DNA of 64,000 bases from positions 124,001-188,000 of the forward strand of contig NZ_AUBW01000003.1 of assembly GCF_000429445.1 (NCBI RefSeq), in the 5' to 3' direction. This stretch comes from Algoriphagus terrigena DSM 22685 (GTDB taxonomy: Bacteria > Bacteroidota > Bacteroidia > Cytophagales > Cyclobacteriaceae). Every line of letters starts with the position of its first letter. Position 1 is the first letter of the stretch. Shown here piece by piece: positions 8,612 through 17,686 of this stretch. The translations under genes were made by a program, and so were the position numbers. The notes below the pieces were generated by a model, which did no database searches, had not been told where the DNA came from, and saw only the letters and a program-made list of their open reading frames with translations.

Positions 8612-11233
8612 CTAGTTTCGGATCAGCCAGGCCTCGGACACCAAGGTTCCCCAACCTCCTGAATTCCGCCATTGCTCGACGCTCACACGGTCTCCATTGG
8701 CTACATCCGCAGCTTTGCGAAAGCGGATCACCAGTTCGCCATCCTGCGTCAACTTGACGGGAATGTCGAACGTAAAGTGGTCGCTCATCTGAAGAGGAAG
8801 TTCCACATTGTCAGCCAAAATTTGATCGTCGGCCAGGATTGTTTCGGATTTTTGATTCATCCGACTGGCATACCGGTCCTGATACCAAGGACGGACCAGC
8901 GTAAAGCGGATCTTGTACTTAGCATTGGGATCGAGATCACGGTAATGGAGCGTCACTCCCTGAGCTTCATCCTGGGTGAAATGCATGGAGCGCTGGCTTG
9001 GACGATTTCCCTCGGAAAGCATCTGCTGGATGTAGGGTTGGCCATGATCGTAAGGATAGCCGAATACAACGTTCGGTGCAGGATTGGCTGTTCCCAGGTT
9101 GTCATACTGACCTCCTTCACCCGGGTTTTCGTAGTCGGTGATCATCTCCAGGAGTTCTTTTCGATGTTCTCCTTTAGCTGTCAGAGCACGGTTAAGTTGA
9201 CGCTCCAGCCATCCCAAGCCGATAAAATCATGCTCAAGATTAAAGAATCCTTCATTTCTTGAACCAAACAGCGCGTTGCTTTCCTCTCCAAGCTTCTCGG
9301 TTTCCGCTTTGAGTGTGGCCATTTCAGGAGTTTCTGAGTTCGCCGATTTCAGTTTTTCCAGCGCGGATTCGAGAGTTTGATTGGAAACATCTTTGCTTGA
9401 TTCGGTTTTGACTAGCACTTCAATTTCATTTTGAACTTGCAATTGACCGCTGACAGCCAGTTGTGTGTAGCGATCCAAAGCCCCTTTTTGCAAATACATT
9501 CTCCAGAGCCAGTTGTTTTTCTTCCAGTTTTCGGGCATTGCATTTCCAGCCTCTTTCACTAGCTCATAATAAGTAAGGATTCCTTCCTTTTGAGGAAGCG
9601 GCTTTCCGGGGATTTCTTCCAGATTTTCTTCCAACTGGAAAATCGCTTTTGCCATCAGCGGCGCAGCTTCCGGTCCAAACCATGTTTTGGCATATTCGTC
9701 CACCACGTCCTCCACCGAAGTTCGGGGAGCCCAAAGCAGCCGCTGCCACATCCATTGATTGAAGTGGTCGTGATTGCCTGAGGAGTGGGTGATATCTCCG
9801 ATACCATACGGCATTAGATCGTTGAAGACGCGGTGATATTGCTTTGGCCAGGCGAAGAAGGTAAGTCGATTATAGACCTGCGTCAAGTATTGATCCGGTC
9901 GGCGCTCGTAGATGTCCTGTCCCCAATGTGGAGGCAGATCGCCGTTCTTGTCCGCTCTTGGATACATCTGGACATAGGCATGCTGGGCGTATTTCCAGTG
10001 GGTGATTTCGTTGTAATACAAGAGCTTGTGTCTGGCGGGCATCTGTCTGGTTATTTCCAGAGGATACAATCCATAAGGCCCAAAACCCGGATATCTGAAC
10101 AGGTCCATTCGGTGAGTCTGGCGGTGTCCGGGCTGCCAGCTGGTCGCGTCCGAACCCGGACCATAACCCCATGCCCAAAGCCAATCCCTCGGTTTTTCCT
10201 GCAGGTATTCAAAAATCGCCTCATCATCCGCATTGTCAAACTTCTGATTGGTGAAGTAAATCCTTGCGTGAGGATGATACTTGTGCATGATGTTAGCCAT
10301 GTCCTCCACCAGCTGGATAAAGGTTAGTCCATAAGGATCGCAACGATCGCATTCACAGCCGCCTCCGTCTCCTCCCTGGAACTTGAGCAGATCATAGGAA
10401 GGGCTGGTTTTGGCAAAGTCTTCAAACTTCTCCAGCATATAGGCTCTAGCTGCTGGGACAGAAGGACAGACATAACCTCCCCGACCGATGGATTCAGAGG
10501 CCATCCAAAGCGGGTCTTTAACTTCAGCAGCCGTATTTGCCCCAAATCCTCCCTGGGTCATCAGGCCAAAAGATTTGATGAAATCATACATCGGCCCTTC
10601 GTCAACAGTGAACGTGTTGGCTCCGGCAAGTGCATAATCAAGAATCACCCGCTGGGTTTCTTCGTCGGTCCAATCCCGAACTTTTGCGAGGTTCTTTGCC
10701 ACGCCACTTTGCCCAAATTGCGTTCCTCGGATCTCAAAAGCCGGGGCAGTTCGGATGTTTAGATTTGGAGGTAGGGAAATTTCATTCTCCTCAAAAGTCA
10801 TTTGTCGGAGCAGCTCGCCTACTACGTAGAGGCTTCCCCGGTCATCGATTCCGGCTGCCAAAATCAAGTTTTGATCCACCTGACGGAGTAGAAAACCCTC
10901 AGGTCCCGGAGCAAGGGTAGATAACGGAGCAATCCGGTTTTTGGTGAATTGCTCCTGAATCCCGGAATGGTGCTCCGGTCTGCCCAACAAAATCAACAGC
11001 CCTTCTGATTCGCTTCCATCACTGACGGTGGATATCTTGATCTGAATCGCCGACTTTTCGAGAATCCGTTCTTTTAGCAATTCAGCCACTTTCATTTCGA
11101 CACTTCCGGCCTCTTTTCCCAAGATAATAGTGACCTGAGCATACTCTTCGAAAGTTGGTTTTTCTGCCCTCGCCTGGCTTAGGAAGAGGAACAAAAAGAC
11201 GGGGACGAGTAGAGTTTTGAGCCTATTTTCCAT
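8612..11233 (-). CDS. Secreted alpha-glucuronidase-like / GH20-N-like glycosidase (873 aa)
   Basis: A large exported protein with signal peptide MENRLKTLLVPVFLFLFLSQ (cut near ARAEK). Residues about 25-170 resemble the alpha/beta N-terminal domain shared by GH67 and GH20 enzymes (ILAAGIDDRGSLYVVGELLR). A TIM-barrel-like core follows from ILDYALAGANTFTVDEG, including KFQGGDGGGCECDRC and WLWAWGYGPGS. A beta-rich module closes the protein (LDPNAKYKIRF to the final AWLIRN). It is divergent from, and clearly paralogous to, the 775-aa protein at 11360: both carry ENPGEGG(Q/Y)YD, LDPNA(K/R)Y and a final W-L-I-basic end. The substrate and catalytic acids cannot be assigned by eye; a uronic-acid glycan is an inference. 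Confidence 0.72.
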   Translation of the reverse strand: MENRLKTLLVPVFLFLFLSQARAEKPTFEEYAQVTIILGKEAGSVEMKVAELLKERILEKSAIQIKISTVSDGSESEGLLILLGRPEHHSGIQEQFTKNRIAPLSTLAPGPEGFLLRQVDQNLILAAGIDDRGSLYVVGELLRQMTFEENEISLPPNLNIRTAPAFEIRGTQFGQSGVAKNLAKVRDWTDEETQRVILDYALAGANTFTVDEGPMYDFIKSFGLMTQGGFGANTAAEVKDPLWMASESIGRGGYVCPSVPAARAYMLEKFEDFAKTSPSYDLLKFQGGDGGGCECDRCDPYGLTFIQLVEDMANIMHKYHPHARIYFTNQKFDNADDEAIFEYLQEKPRDWLWAWGYGPGSDATSWQPGHRQTHRMDLFRYPGFGPYGLYPLEITRQMPARHKLLYYNEITHWKYAQHAYVQMYPRADKNGDLPPHWGQDIYERRPDQYLTQVYNRLTFFAWPKQYHRVFNDLMPYGIGDITHSSGNHDHFNQWMWQRLLWAPRTSVEDVVDEYAKTWFGPEAAPLMAKAIFQLEENLEEIPGKPLPQKEGILTYYELVKEAGNAMPENWKKNNWLWRMYLQKGALDRYTQLAVSGQLQVQNEIEVLVKTESSKDVSNQTLESALEKLKSANSETPEMATLKAETEKLGEESNALFGSRNEGFFNLEHDFIGLGWLERQLNRALTAKGEHRKELLEMITDYENPGEGGQYDNLGTANPAPNVVFGYPYDHGQPYIQQMLSEGNRPSQRSMHFTQDEAQGVTLHYRDLDPNAKYKIRFTLVRPWYQDRYASRMNQKSETILADDQILADNVELPLQMSDHFTFDIPVKLTQDGELVIRFRKAADVANGDRVSVEQWRNSGGWGTLVSEAWLIRN

Positions 11234-11359
11234 GGTTGAAATACCTACTTACCATAAAAACAGGCTATCCAATAGCCCAAAATCAAAAATGGAAAGTATT
11301 GTCTGTGAGATTTCCGACATCACCTCTCGGCGGTATACCATTCAATTTCTGTTTTGCCC
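11234..11359. promoter_or_regulatory. Divergent promoter region of the paralogous glucuronidase-like pair
   Basis: The 126-bp gap between the two divergent start codons must hold promoters for both secreted paralogues, so they may share control. No well-matched -7 element or operator repeat could be singled out. Confidence 0.45.
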
Positions 11360-13687
11360 ATGCGATTACAAATTACCTTTCTTCTCTGTTGCTTGATTCT
11401 GGTATTGAATGTCACGTACGCTACGCCAGTAAATCTGGACAAACTCAGCGTGCTCATCTCGGCGGACATCAAGCCTCAGGTCAGGCAATCTGCCTTGGAG
11501 ATCCTGCAGGAAGAGATCGGCAAGCGCAGCAAGATCAGCGTCAGCCCAATACAGCAATGGAAGGAAGCAGGGAAATTTACCGTTGCTTTGGCACTTTCCT
11601 CAACGGCCGTTTTGGATGGGAAAAACCCTCCCAAAAATGCAGATGCCAATTCCCCGGAATTTCAACCGGAAGGTTTTCGAATCGTCTTTCATGACAATAT
11701 TCTGTGGATCATCGGAGCAGACTCCCGGGCATTGATCTTTGGAATCGGCGAATTGTTGAGAACAAGCTCTTTTGCCAAAGGACAGTTTCTCATCGACGAT
11801 CAGCTTGACTTTGCTTCTTCTCCAAAATATTCCCTTCGCGGTCACCAGATCGGCTATAGAAATACCGCCAATTCTTACGATGCCTGGTCGGTGGAGCAAT
11901 ACGACCAGTACATCCGGGAACTTGCCCTCTTTGGTACCAATGCCATCGAAAACATTCCACCCGACGGAGGAAATGACAACAGTCCGCATTTTAAGATTTC
12001 CCGCGAGGAGATGAATGTGAAGATGAGTGAGATTTGCGAAAAGTATGACATCGAATACTGGATTTGGACTCCAGCCACGGTGGATCTGACCGATCCGGCC
12101 ATCCGTGCAAAGGAACTGGATATCCACGAGGCCAATTACCCAAAAGTCCCCCGTCTGGACAATATCTTTTTTCCGGGCGGAGACCCAGGGCACAACCATC
12201 CCAAAGATGTTTTACCGTTCCTGAAAGACCTCCATGCCCGATTGATCAAGTACCATCCGAATGCAGGGATCTGGATTTCCCTCCAGGGATTCAGCCAGGA
12301 GCAGGTCGATTATTTCTACCAGTATCTGGAAGAAAACAAGCCGACTTGGTTGCGCGGAGTGGTGTCTGGACCCAGCAGTCCACCGATCTCCGAGACCCGT
12401 TTTCGCCTTCCCAGCCAATACAAACACCGAAGCTATCCCGATGTGACGCACAATGTGCGATGCGACTATCCGGTTCCGAATTTTGACCAGGCTTTTGCAC
12501 TGACGATCGGCCGTGAGGGGATCAATCCCATGCCGGTATTCTATGCCGATGTGCACAACAAATACGCGCCTTTCACCGACGGATTTGTTTCGTATTCTGA
12601 CGGCTGCCATGACGATGTGAACAAGGTCGTCTGGAGCCAAAGAGGTTGGAATCCTGACAAGAATGTTCGGGATATCCTGATGGAGTATTCCAACTTTTTC
12701 TTCGACAGCAAGGTGGGGGAGAAAGCAGCGGAAGGCATTCTTGCCCTCGAGAGCAACTGGGACGGATCGATCATAGACAACGGAGGCATTGAGCCAACCC
12801 TCGCCTATTGGAAAAATCTGGAAGCAACCAATCCACAGCTTTCCGGCAACTGGAGATGGCAGATGATGGTCATCCGGGCCTATTACGACTCCTATGTCCG
12901 TCATCGAAAAATCTATGAGACCGGATTGGAAAAGCAGGCCGATCAAGTGCTATTGCAATACCCGACACTCGGCATGGATGCAACAATGAATCAGGCCTTG
13001 GACTTAGTCAATCTGGCAGATTCTCAGCCTATCGAAAGAGAATCCAGAAAGAAGATTGAAGACTATGCCCAAGCACTGTTTACCTCTATCGGGCTCCAGA
13101 CCTCAGTGGAAAAATTCAAGGCGAGCAACTCCCAGCGCGGATGTATCCTCGATTTTGTGGACTATCCACTCAACAACCGCTGGTGGTTGGCAGATCAGTT
13201 TGATTCCATCCGTGGAATGGGTTCGGAAGAACAAAAGCAAGAGTACCTCAATCTGATCGCCAACTGGGAAAATCCGGGTGAAGGCGGCTATTACGACGAC
13301 GTGTCCAATATCGCCAAAAGCCCGCACGTGACTACGACGGTGTACGATGCGGTGGATTTTGGTTGGTGGGCCAGTGGATACAGCCGTTGGAGACTTTCCT
13401 CGCAGGTCTATCAGGTGAATCCGGAATTGGAGTATGAAGATTTGGATCCCAATGCCCGCTACCTGATCCGGGTGACCGGGTATGGAGAAGCCCTGATCCG
13501 CATTGACGGAAAGCGACTGGAACCCTTGGTGTATGAAAAGGAACTGGGCGGATTCAAAGAATTCATTGTGCCAAGAGATGTGGTTGGAGACGGAAAGATG
13601 ACGGTCAGTTTTGACCGGCCTGAGGAATCCCACCTGGCATGGAGACATTATTCCAGGATCTCGGATGTGTGGTTGATAAAAAGATAA
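11360..13687 (+). CDS. Secreted alpha-glucuronidase-like glycosidase (775 aa), paralogue
   Basis: An exported protein starting at ATG 11360 (a TTG two codons earlier is less likely) with signal peptide MRLQITFLLCCLILVLNVTY. It has the same architecture as the divergent 873-aa neighbour: an N-terminal alpha/beta domain (NILWIIGADSRALIFGIGEL), a TIM-barrel-like middle (YIRELALFGTNAIENIPPDG, IEYWIWTPAT, IFFPGGDPGH, AGIWISLQGF), an alpha-helical part, and a C-terminal beta module beginning near ENPGEGGYYDD and ending VWLIKR. The equivalent of the Cys-rich GGGCECDRC segment is absent here, so the two may differ in substrate or one may be inactive. Confidence 0.72.
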   Translation: MRLQITFLLCCLILVLNVTYATPVNLDKLSVLISADIKPQVRQSALEILQEEIGKRSKISVSPIQQWKEAGKFTVALALSSTAVLDGKNPPKNADANSPEFQPEGFRIVFHDNILWIIGADSRALIFGIGELLRTSSFAKGQFLIDDQLDFASSPKYSLRGHQIGYRNTANSYDAWSVEQYDQYIRELALFGTNAIENIPPDGGNDNSPHFKISREEMNVKMSEICEKYDIEYWIWTPATVDLTDPAIRAKELDIHEANYPKVPRLDNIFFPGGDPGHNHPKDVLPFLKDLHARLIKYHPNAGIWISLQGFSQEQVDYFYQYLEENKPTWLRGVVSGPSSPPISETRFRLPSQYKHRSYPDVTHNVRCDYPVPNFDQAFALTIGREGINPMPVFYADVHNKYAPFTDGFVSYSDGCHDDVNKVVWSQRGWNPDKNVRDILMEYSNFFFDSKVGEKAAEGILALESNWDGSIIDNGGIEPTLAYWKNLEATNPQLSGNWRWQMMVIRAYYDSYVRHRKIYETGLEKQADQVLLQYPTLGMDATMNQALDLVNLADSQPIERESRKKIEDYAQALFTSIGLQTSVEKFKASNSQRGCILDFVDYPLNNRWWLADQFDSIRGMGSEEQKQEYLNLIANWENPGEGGYYDDVSNIAKSPHVTTTVYDAVDFGWWASGYSRWRLSSQVYQVNPELEYEDLDPNARYLIRVTGYGEALIRIDGKRLEPLVYEKELGGFKEFIVPRDVVGDGKMTVSFDRPEESHLAWRHYSRISDVWLIKR

Positions 13688-13757
13688 TTCCAAGCTTCAA
13701 TTCAAAACCATAGTTGCTTGAAAGGCCAAAAGTCAGAAGTCCCCGAAGAAAATTGTA

Positions 13758-16028
13758 ATGAAGAAATTAGCATACGTACTCCCGATAATCGCACTTCAGC
13801 TTTACTCCTGTCAAAAGCCTGACAAGATCTCCAAAGGGGAGCAGCCAGTCTATCAGGATGTGGCCTATATGCAGGATTATGCGGTGAAGTATTATTCGGA
13901 GGAAGAAAATATAGAGTTCAAAAAGGTCTATAGCGACCGAAACGAAGTCATCCAGATCTTGACTTCTCAGGGCCTGATGAATCCGGACAACGGTCATTTT
14001 CAATATCCCGGCACTTTGCGGAGGGACGTCAGGTACATGCCGATGGCGGACAAAAAAGTATCAGATTTGATCCTGTATCAAAACCAGTTTGTTTATCTGG
14101 ACGATGAGGCGGTCTTCAGCAATGCCTTTGCCGGAAAGTTGTTTTCCAGACATCAGAGCCCACAAGCCGATGTTGTGGCTGGAGGGAAGGAGTTTTCCTT
14201 TATGATTGCCTCCGGCAATGCTTATTCCCTGATTCAGGACTCCAAAACGGTTTTCAGCGGTACTTTGGATGCCCCGGTTTTGGACAGTAAGTACGATGCT
14301 AAAAACGGCGTTTTCTATGCGCTGACCGGTTCTGCTGTTTTTCAGATTATAGAAAATGGAGGGGAGAAAAAGCAGATTTACTCAGGTTCGGGATTGACTT
14401 CATTTGATTTACTCGCTTCCGGTGAAATTGCGGTGGGTACAAAAGAAGGATTTTTCGTCATTGATTCCTCCGGAAAAGTTACCAAGCCAGTCAACGCCAA
14501 ATTGCCCTCGACCGAAGTAACTGCCGTCAAAGAGATTGATGGTAAGCTTTGGTTCGGTTCGACCAAAGGAGCTTTTATGCTTAAGGACGATGGAAAGTTT
14601 AACTACTACCATGGAGAGAAATGGCTTCCGGGAAATCAGGTCGTCCATATCGCTGAAGGCCCCGAACAGTCCGTTTTGATCCTCACCGACAAAGGCTTGG
14701 GCCAGATTGTTTTCGAAAAAATGACGCTGGAGGACAAGGCGATGGTCTTCGAAAAGCAGATGAGACAGCGCCATATCCGCTACGGCATCAACAGCAATGT
14801 GACCCGTCTGGCAGATCATGACCTGGCTACCGCGCAAAACGGCATCGCCGACAGCGACAATCTCTGGACTGGGATGTACATGGGCAGTCAGCTTTTCCGC
14901 TACCTGGTCACCAAGTCCGAGGACGCCAAGCAAAATTGCATCGAGTCCTTTGAAGCGATGGAAAGACTTCATCAGATCACTCCGATAAAGGGGCTTTTTG
15001 GCAGAACTTACGAACGCAGTGGCTACTACGAATTCAAAAAAGAGTACCGCGATTACGTCGAAAACTACTGGTACGAAGGATATAACAACAACGTCAGCTG
15101 GAACCATTCGGCAGATCCCGAGTGGGACTGGAGAGCCTCAGCCAGCAGCGATCAGACCGTGGGACAGTTTTTCGCCTTGGTTCTCATGGCCGAATACATG
15201 GATGACCCGGGCTTGAAGCAGCGGGCGGTCAAGTTGATCGACGACATGGTTGGCTACATGGTGGCCAACAACTACACCCTGGTGGACGTGGACGGCAAAC
15301 CCTCGCTGTGGGGCCGATGGAATCCCGAATTTATCAACCGGTTTCCGACTATGGTGGGGGACAGAAAAGTCTATTCCTCCAATCTGATTGCCTTTTTGCA
15401 GGCGGCATACAAGTTTACGGGAAAGGAAATCTATCGGGAAAAAGCGCTGGATCTGATGAAAAACCACGGCTATCTGGAAAACCTCGCCCGACCGTTCAGT
15501 GAGATCGGGAACGCTCCGGCAGATGCAGACGAGTGGACGAAGATGCTTTCCCAAGAGTGGAATCACAGCGATGATGAGATGTACTTTTTGGCGTATTGGG
15601 GTTTGTATCCGTATGCGCTCAACGATTCACTCAAGGGAGTTTACAAAGAGGCAATCAAAGATCACTGGGAATTTGAGCGGCCGGAGAAGAATTCACTGTG
15701 GAACTTCACCTATGCGATGACCGGTGCGCAAGACTTTGACTTGGAGGAATCGGTCTGGCATCTGAAAGAATTCCCGCTGGATATGATCGAATTCAAGACC
15801 GAAAACAGCCACCGCAAGGATATTGAGCTAATCGAGCCGGGATTTTGGGGACAGACGACGGCGGAAGTTCTTCCTCCCGACGAGCGCCCTGAGTTGAAGC
15901 ACAACCGCAGTCTCTTCAATCTGGATGCGGGAGATCGAAATGCAGAACTAAGCGCGGGAGATACCTATCTGCTTCCCTATTGGATGGGGAGGTATCTGGG
16001 AGTGATCAGCGCACCGATACACGAGTAA
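13758..16028 (+). CDS. Lipoprotein with beta-propeller and alpha/alpha-toroid domains
   Basis: A 756-aa lipoprotein: MKKLAYVLPIIALQLYSC gives a lipobox with the modified cysteine at residue 18. Residues about 100-320 contain short repeated blades (FGSTKGAFMLKDDGKFNYYH, VGTKEGFFVIDSSGK) like those of two-component-regulator propellers. Residues about 340-750 are helix-rich with many Trp/Tyr (YWYEGYNNNVSWNHSADPEW, LWGRWNPEFINR, SQEWNHSDDEMYFLAYW), as in (alpha/alpha)6 toroid glycosidases and lyases. It lies 70 bp after the glucuronidase-like gene on the same strand and ends at a strong terminator, so the two are probably co-transcribed. The enzymatic activity is not identified. Confidence 0.68.
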   Translation: MKKLAYVLPIIALQLYSCQKPDKISKGEQPVYQDVAYMQDYAVKYYSEEENIEFKKVYSDRNEVIQILTSQGLMNPDNGHFQYPGTLRRDVRYMPMADKKVSDLILYQNQFVYLDDEAVFSNAFAGKLFSRHQSPQADVVAGGKEFSFMIASGNAYSLIQDSKTVFSGTLDAPVLDSKYDAKNGVFYALTGSAVFQIIENGGEKKQIYSGSGLTSFDLLASGEIAVGTKEGFFVIDSSGKVTKPVNAKLPSTEVTAVKEIDGKLWFGSTKGAFMLKDDGKFNYYHGEKWLPGNQVVHIAEGPEQSVLILTDKGLGQIVFEKMTLEDKAMVFEKQMRQRHIRYGINSNVTRLADHDLATAQNGIADSDNLWTGMYMGSQLFRYLVTKSEDAKQNCIESFEAMERLHQITPIKGLFGRTYERSGYYEFKKEYRDYVENYWYEGYNNNVSWNHSADPEWDWRASASSDQTVGQFFALVLMAEYMDDPGLKQRAVKLIDDMVGYMVANNYTLVDVDGKPSLWGRWNPEFINRFPTMVGDRKVYSSNLIAFLQAAYKFTGKEIYREKALDLMKNHGYLENLARPFSEIGNAPADADEWTKMLSQEWNHSDDEMYFLAYWGLYPYALNDSLKGVYKEAIKDHWEFERPEKNSLWNFTYAMTGAQDFDLEESVWHLKEFPLDMIEFKTENSHRKDIELIEPGFWGQTTAEVLPPDERPELKHNRSLFNLDAGDRNAELSAGDTYLLPYWMGRYLGVISAPIHE

Positions 16029-16062
16029 AAGTAAACATAGTTAATGGGTAGTTTATTTGGTT

Positions 16063-16094
16063 AAATCCTTCCTCCTTGGGGAAGGATTTTTTTT
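16063..16094 (+). terminator. Rho-independent terminator after the propeller/toroid lipoprotein
   Basis: A 10-bp perfect stem AAATCCTTCC/GGAAGGATTT with a 7-nt loop, followed by TTTTT, starts 34 bp after the stop codon. Its position argues against a start at 16057 for the next gene. Confidence 0.85.
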
Positions 16095-16194
16095 AAGCTA
16101 CAATACCTGTTATTTTTATATGTGCCTGACTTTAAGGGAATTTCTCCCGAAAGTCAGAGATCCTGGGAAAGTGGCAAAATTTAAACTTTTAGAG

Positions 16195-16908
16195 ATGTTG
16201 ACCTATTCGATCTTTTTAGCTTCCTCCAATGAATTATTGTTTGAGCGGGAAAAGTTTGAAATTTTCATCGCTAGGAGAAATGAAATTTACAAGACGAGAA
16301 ATGTTCGCCTGGAGCTGAAAATATGGGAGACTGTTTCAGAAGAATTAGGTGCCGGAAGAAAGCAAAATGAGTATAATTCCATCTTGAAAACGGCCGATGT
16401 GGTGATTGTCCTATTCTGGACCAAAGTCGGGATGTACACGGAAGAGGAATACCGAAATGCAATAGTGCTTCGCGAGAAAAAAGATCGGCCAAAAGTTTAT
16501 GTCTACGAGAAAACAGAAAAACCTGCCCATCCAATTTCAATTGAAGATGAAACAACCAAATTGAGATTTATTGAAGCTTTAAAAGCAGACGGTAAGTTCC
16601 ATGCGCGTTTCAAAGATTCTATTGAATTGGAGAGAAAATTTTTGGAGGAGCTTGATCAGCTCTTTAATGAGGGATATTTTAAAAGTGGGGAAAGCGAAAG
16701 TCTTCTTGGATCGGTATTCAAATTTGCGAAAAGAATATTGGGAATCTCTTTTGTATTAGCTTCTATAGTTATGTTTTATTTTAGAAGAGATGTAATATCT
16801 AGATGGACATCCGGAGACCCTAATTCGCCGATTCACGAATTGATTGCTCCGTTATTTCTATTAATAATCGGTATCCTAATTTTCATCTTTAGATTTAAGA
16901 AGAAATGA
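16195..16908 (+). CDS. Membrane-anchored TIR-like (DUF4062-like) protein
   Basis: The frame is open from 16057, but the recognisable domain begins at the ATG at 16195 (MLTYSIFLASSNELLFERE) and the longer version would start inside a terminator. Counted from 16195 the protein is 237 aa (an ATG at 16120 is also possible). The first 110 residues form an alpha/beta TIR-type fold: strand IFLASS, helix LLFEREKFEIFIARRNE, LELKIWE, then TADVVIVLFWTKVGMYTEEE and KVYVYE. This resembles effector TIR or DUF4062 domains, whose relatives degrade NAD or act as adaptors. Two C-terminal hydrophobic segments (ISFVLASIVMFYF and APLFLLIIGILIFIF) anchor it in the membrane. It overlaps the next gene by 4 bp (ATGA), so the two form a unit. 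Confidence 0.65.
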   Translation: MLTYSIFLASSNELLFEREKFEIFIARRNEIYKTRNVRLELKIWETVSEELGAGRKQNEYNSILKTADVVIVLFWTKVGMYTEEEYRNAIVLREKKDRPKVYVYEKTEKPAHPISIEDETTKLRFIEALKADGKFHARFKDSIELERKFLEELDQLFNEGYFKSGESESLLGSVFKFAKRILGISFVLASIVMFYFRRDVISRWTSGDPNSPIHELIAPLFLLIIGILIFIFRFKKK

Positions 16909-17480
16909 AAACCTCCATAAAATCACACTATTCCTTCAAAATTTTGATTGTATTGTTACTCTGCATCTTTCAATCCAATACTTTCAAAATGGGAGGGTTT
17001 CAACTGCTTATGACTTCGGAGCAACAGAAGAAGATCCAACGAATCATGGCCTACCTGGAAACCGATCATAGCTTGTTGCATGAAGAGGTTAACGGTATAC
17101 TTTACCTTAATGGAGAGAGGAGGAGAAATGTCGTCTTAACTGATGCTCAAAAAAGTAATGTTGCTTCACTCTCTAAAAAACTCGCAGTAGACTTCGATGA
17201 ATTAAACACTTCATTTCGATCTGTTTATTTTGTTTATGGTAAGGATGATAGTTACAAAAAATATTTTGATCCTTTGATTGAGTTTAGGAGAAGCTTGAAT
17301 AACTCGGCAAATGACATCGATAAAAACTATTTAAACAATCTCTATGCACAGAGTGAAAAAGCTGAAGAGAGGATGGACTTAATAAAGGGTTATGTTGCTA
17401 AGGCCGCTCTTGAGAATCAGGAGAAGATCGATGCCAGAATCAAGGAAATGTCTATTTGGCAGTGGTTGTTTGGGTATTGA
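16905..17480 (+). CDS. Small exported or anchored helical protein coupled to the TIR-like gene
   Basis: A 191-aa protein of unknown family. It begins with a basic segment and a hydrophobic stretch (FKILIVLLLCIFQSNTF, residues 12-28) that is either a signal peptide or an anchor. The rest is hydrophilic and strongly helical (MTSEQQKKIQRIMAYLETDH, ALENQEKIDARIKEM), ending IWQWLFGY. Its ATG overlaps the TGA of the TIR-like gene, implying translational coupling and a joint function. It could be a sensor, a partner or an immunity protein; nothing in the sequence decides. Coding DNA is AT-rich: 17 of 60 bases at 16921-16980 are G/C. Confidence 0.6.
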   Translation: MKTSIKSHYSFKILIVLLLCIFQSNTFKMGGFQLLMTSEQQKKIQRIMAYLETDHSLLHEEVNGILYLNGERRRNVVLTDAQKSNVASLSKKLAVDFDELNTSFRSVYFVYGKDDSYKKYFDPLIEFRRSLNNSANDIDKNYLNNLYAQSEKAEERMDLIKGYVAKAALENQEKIDARIKEMSIWQWLFGY

Positions 17481-17524
17481 GAATCCAAAAATGCGGGCGG
17501 TCAAGTTATTTGAATTAGGGAAAG

Positions 17525-17571
17525 CGAATTGCAAATTCGTTGGGATAGAAGAGCGTAGTTGCAAACTACGC
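17525..17571. repeat. Pair of short TTGCAA-loop hairpins
   Basis: Two adjacent palindromes: CGAATT-GCA-AATTCG (17525-17539) and GCGTAGTT-GCA-AACTACGC (17553-17571, perfect 8-bp stem). They sit in the 206-bp gap between the TIR-like pair and the convergent second TIR gene. They have the same layout (arm, 3-nt loop, arm) as hairpins at 62.5-62.7 kb, and look like a dispersed intergenic repeat. Confidence 0.6.
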
Positions 17572-17686
17572 TCAGGCCAGCGTCCAGATGACCACTAATC
17601 GAGAAAAAGAAGACTACACCTAGCTGGGGAATTAGCATAAAATTGCGTTATCCACTTTGGCTTTCTTTTATACAGGATAAGAAAGA

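Noticed and set aside
16057..16194. Extended N-terminus of the TIR-like gene from 16057
   Set aside because: The first codons sit within the terminator of the preceding gene and are not part of the TIR-like fold.
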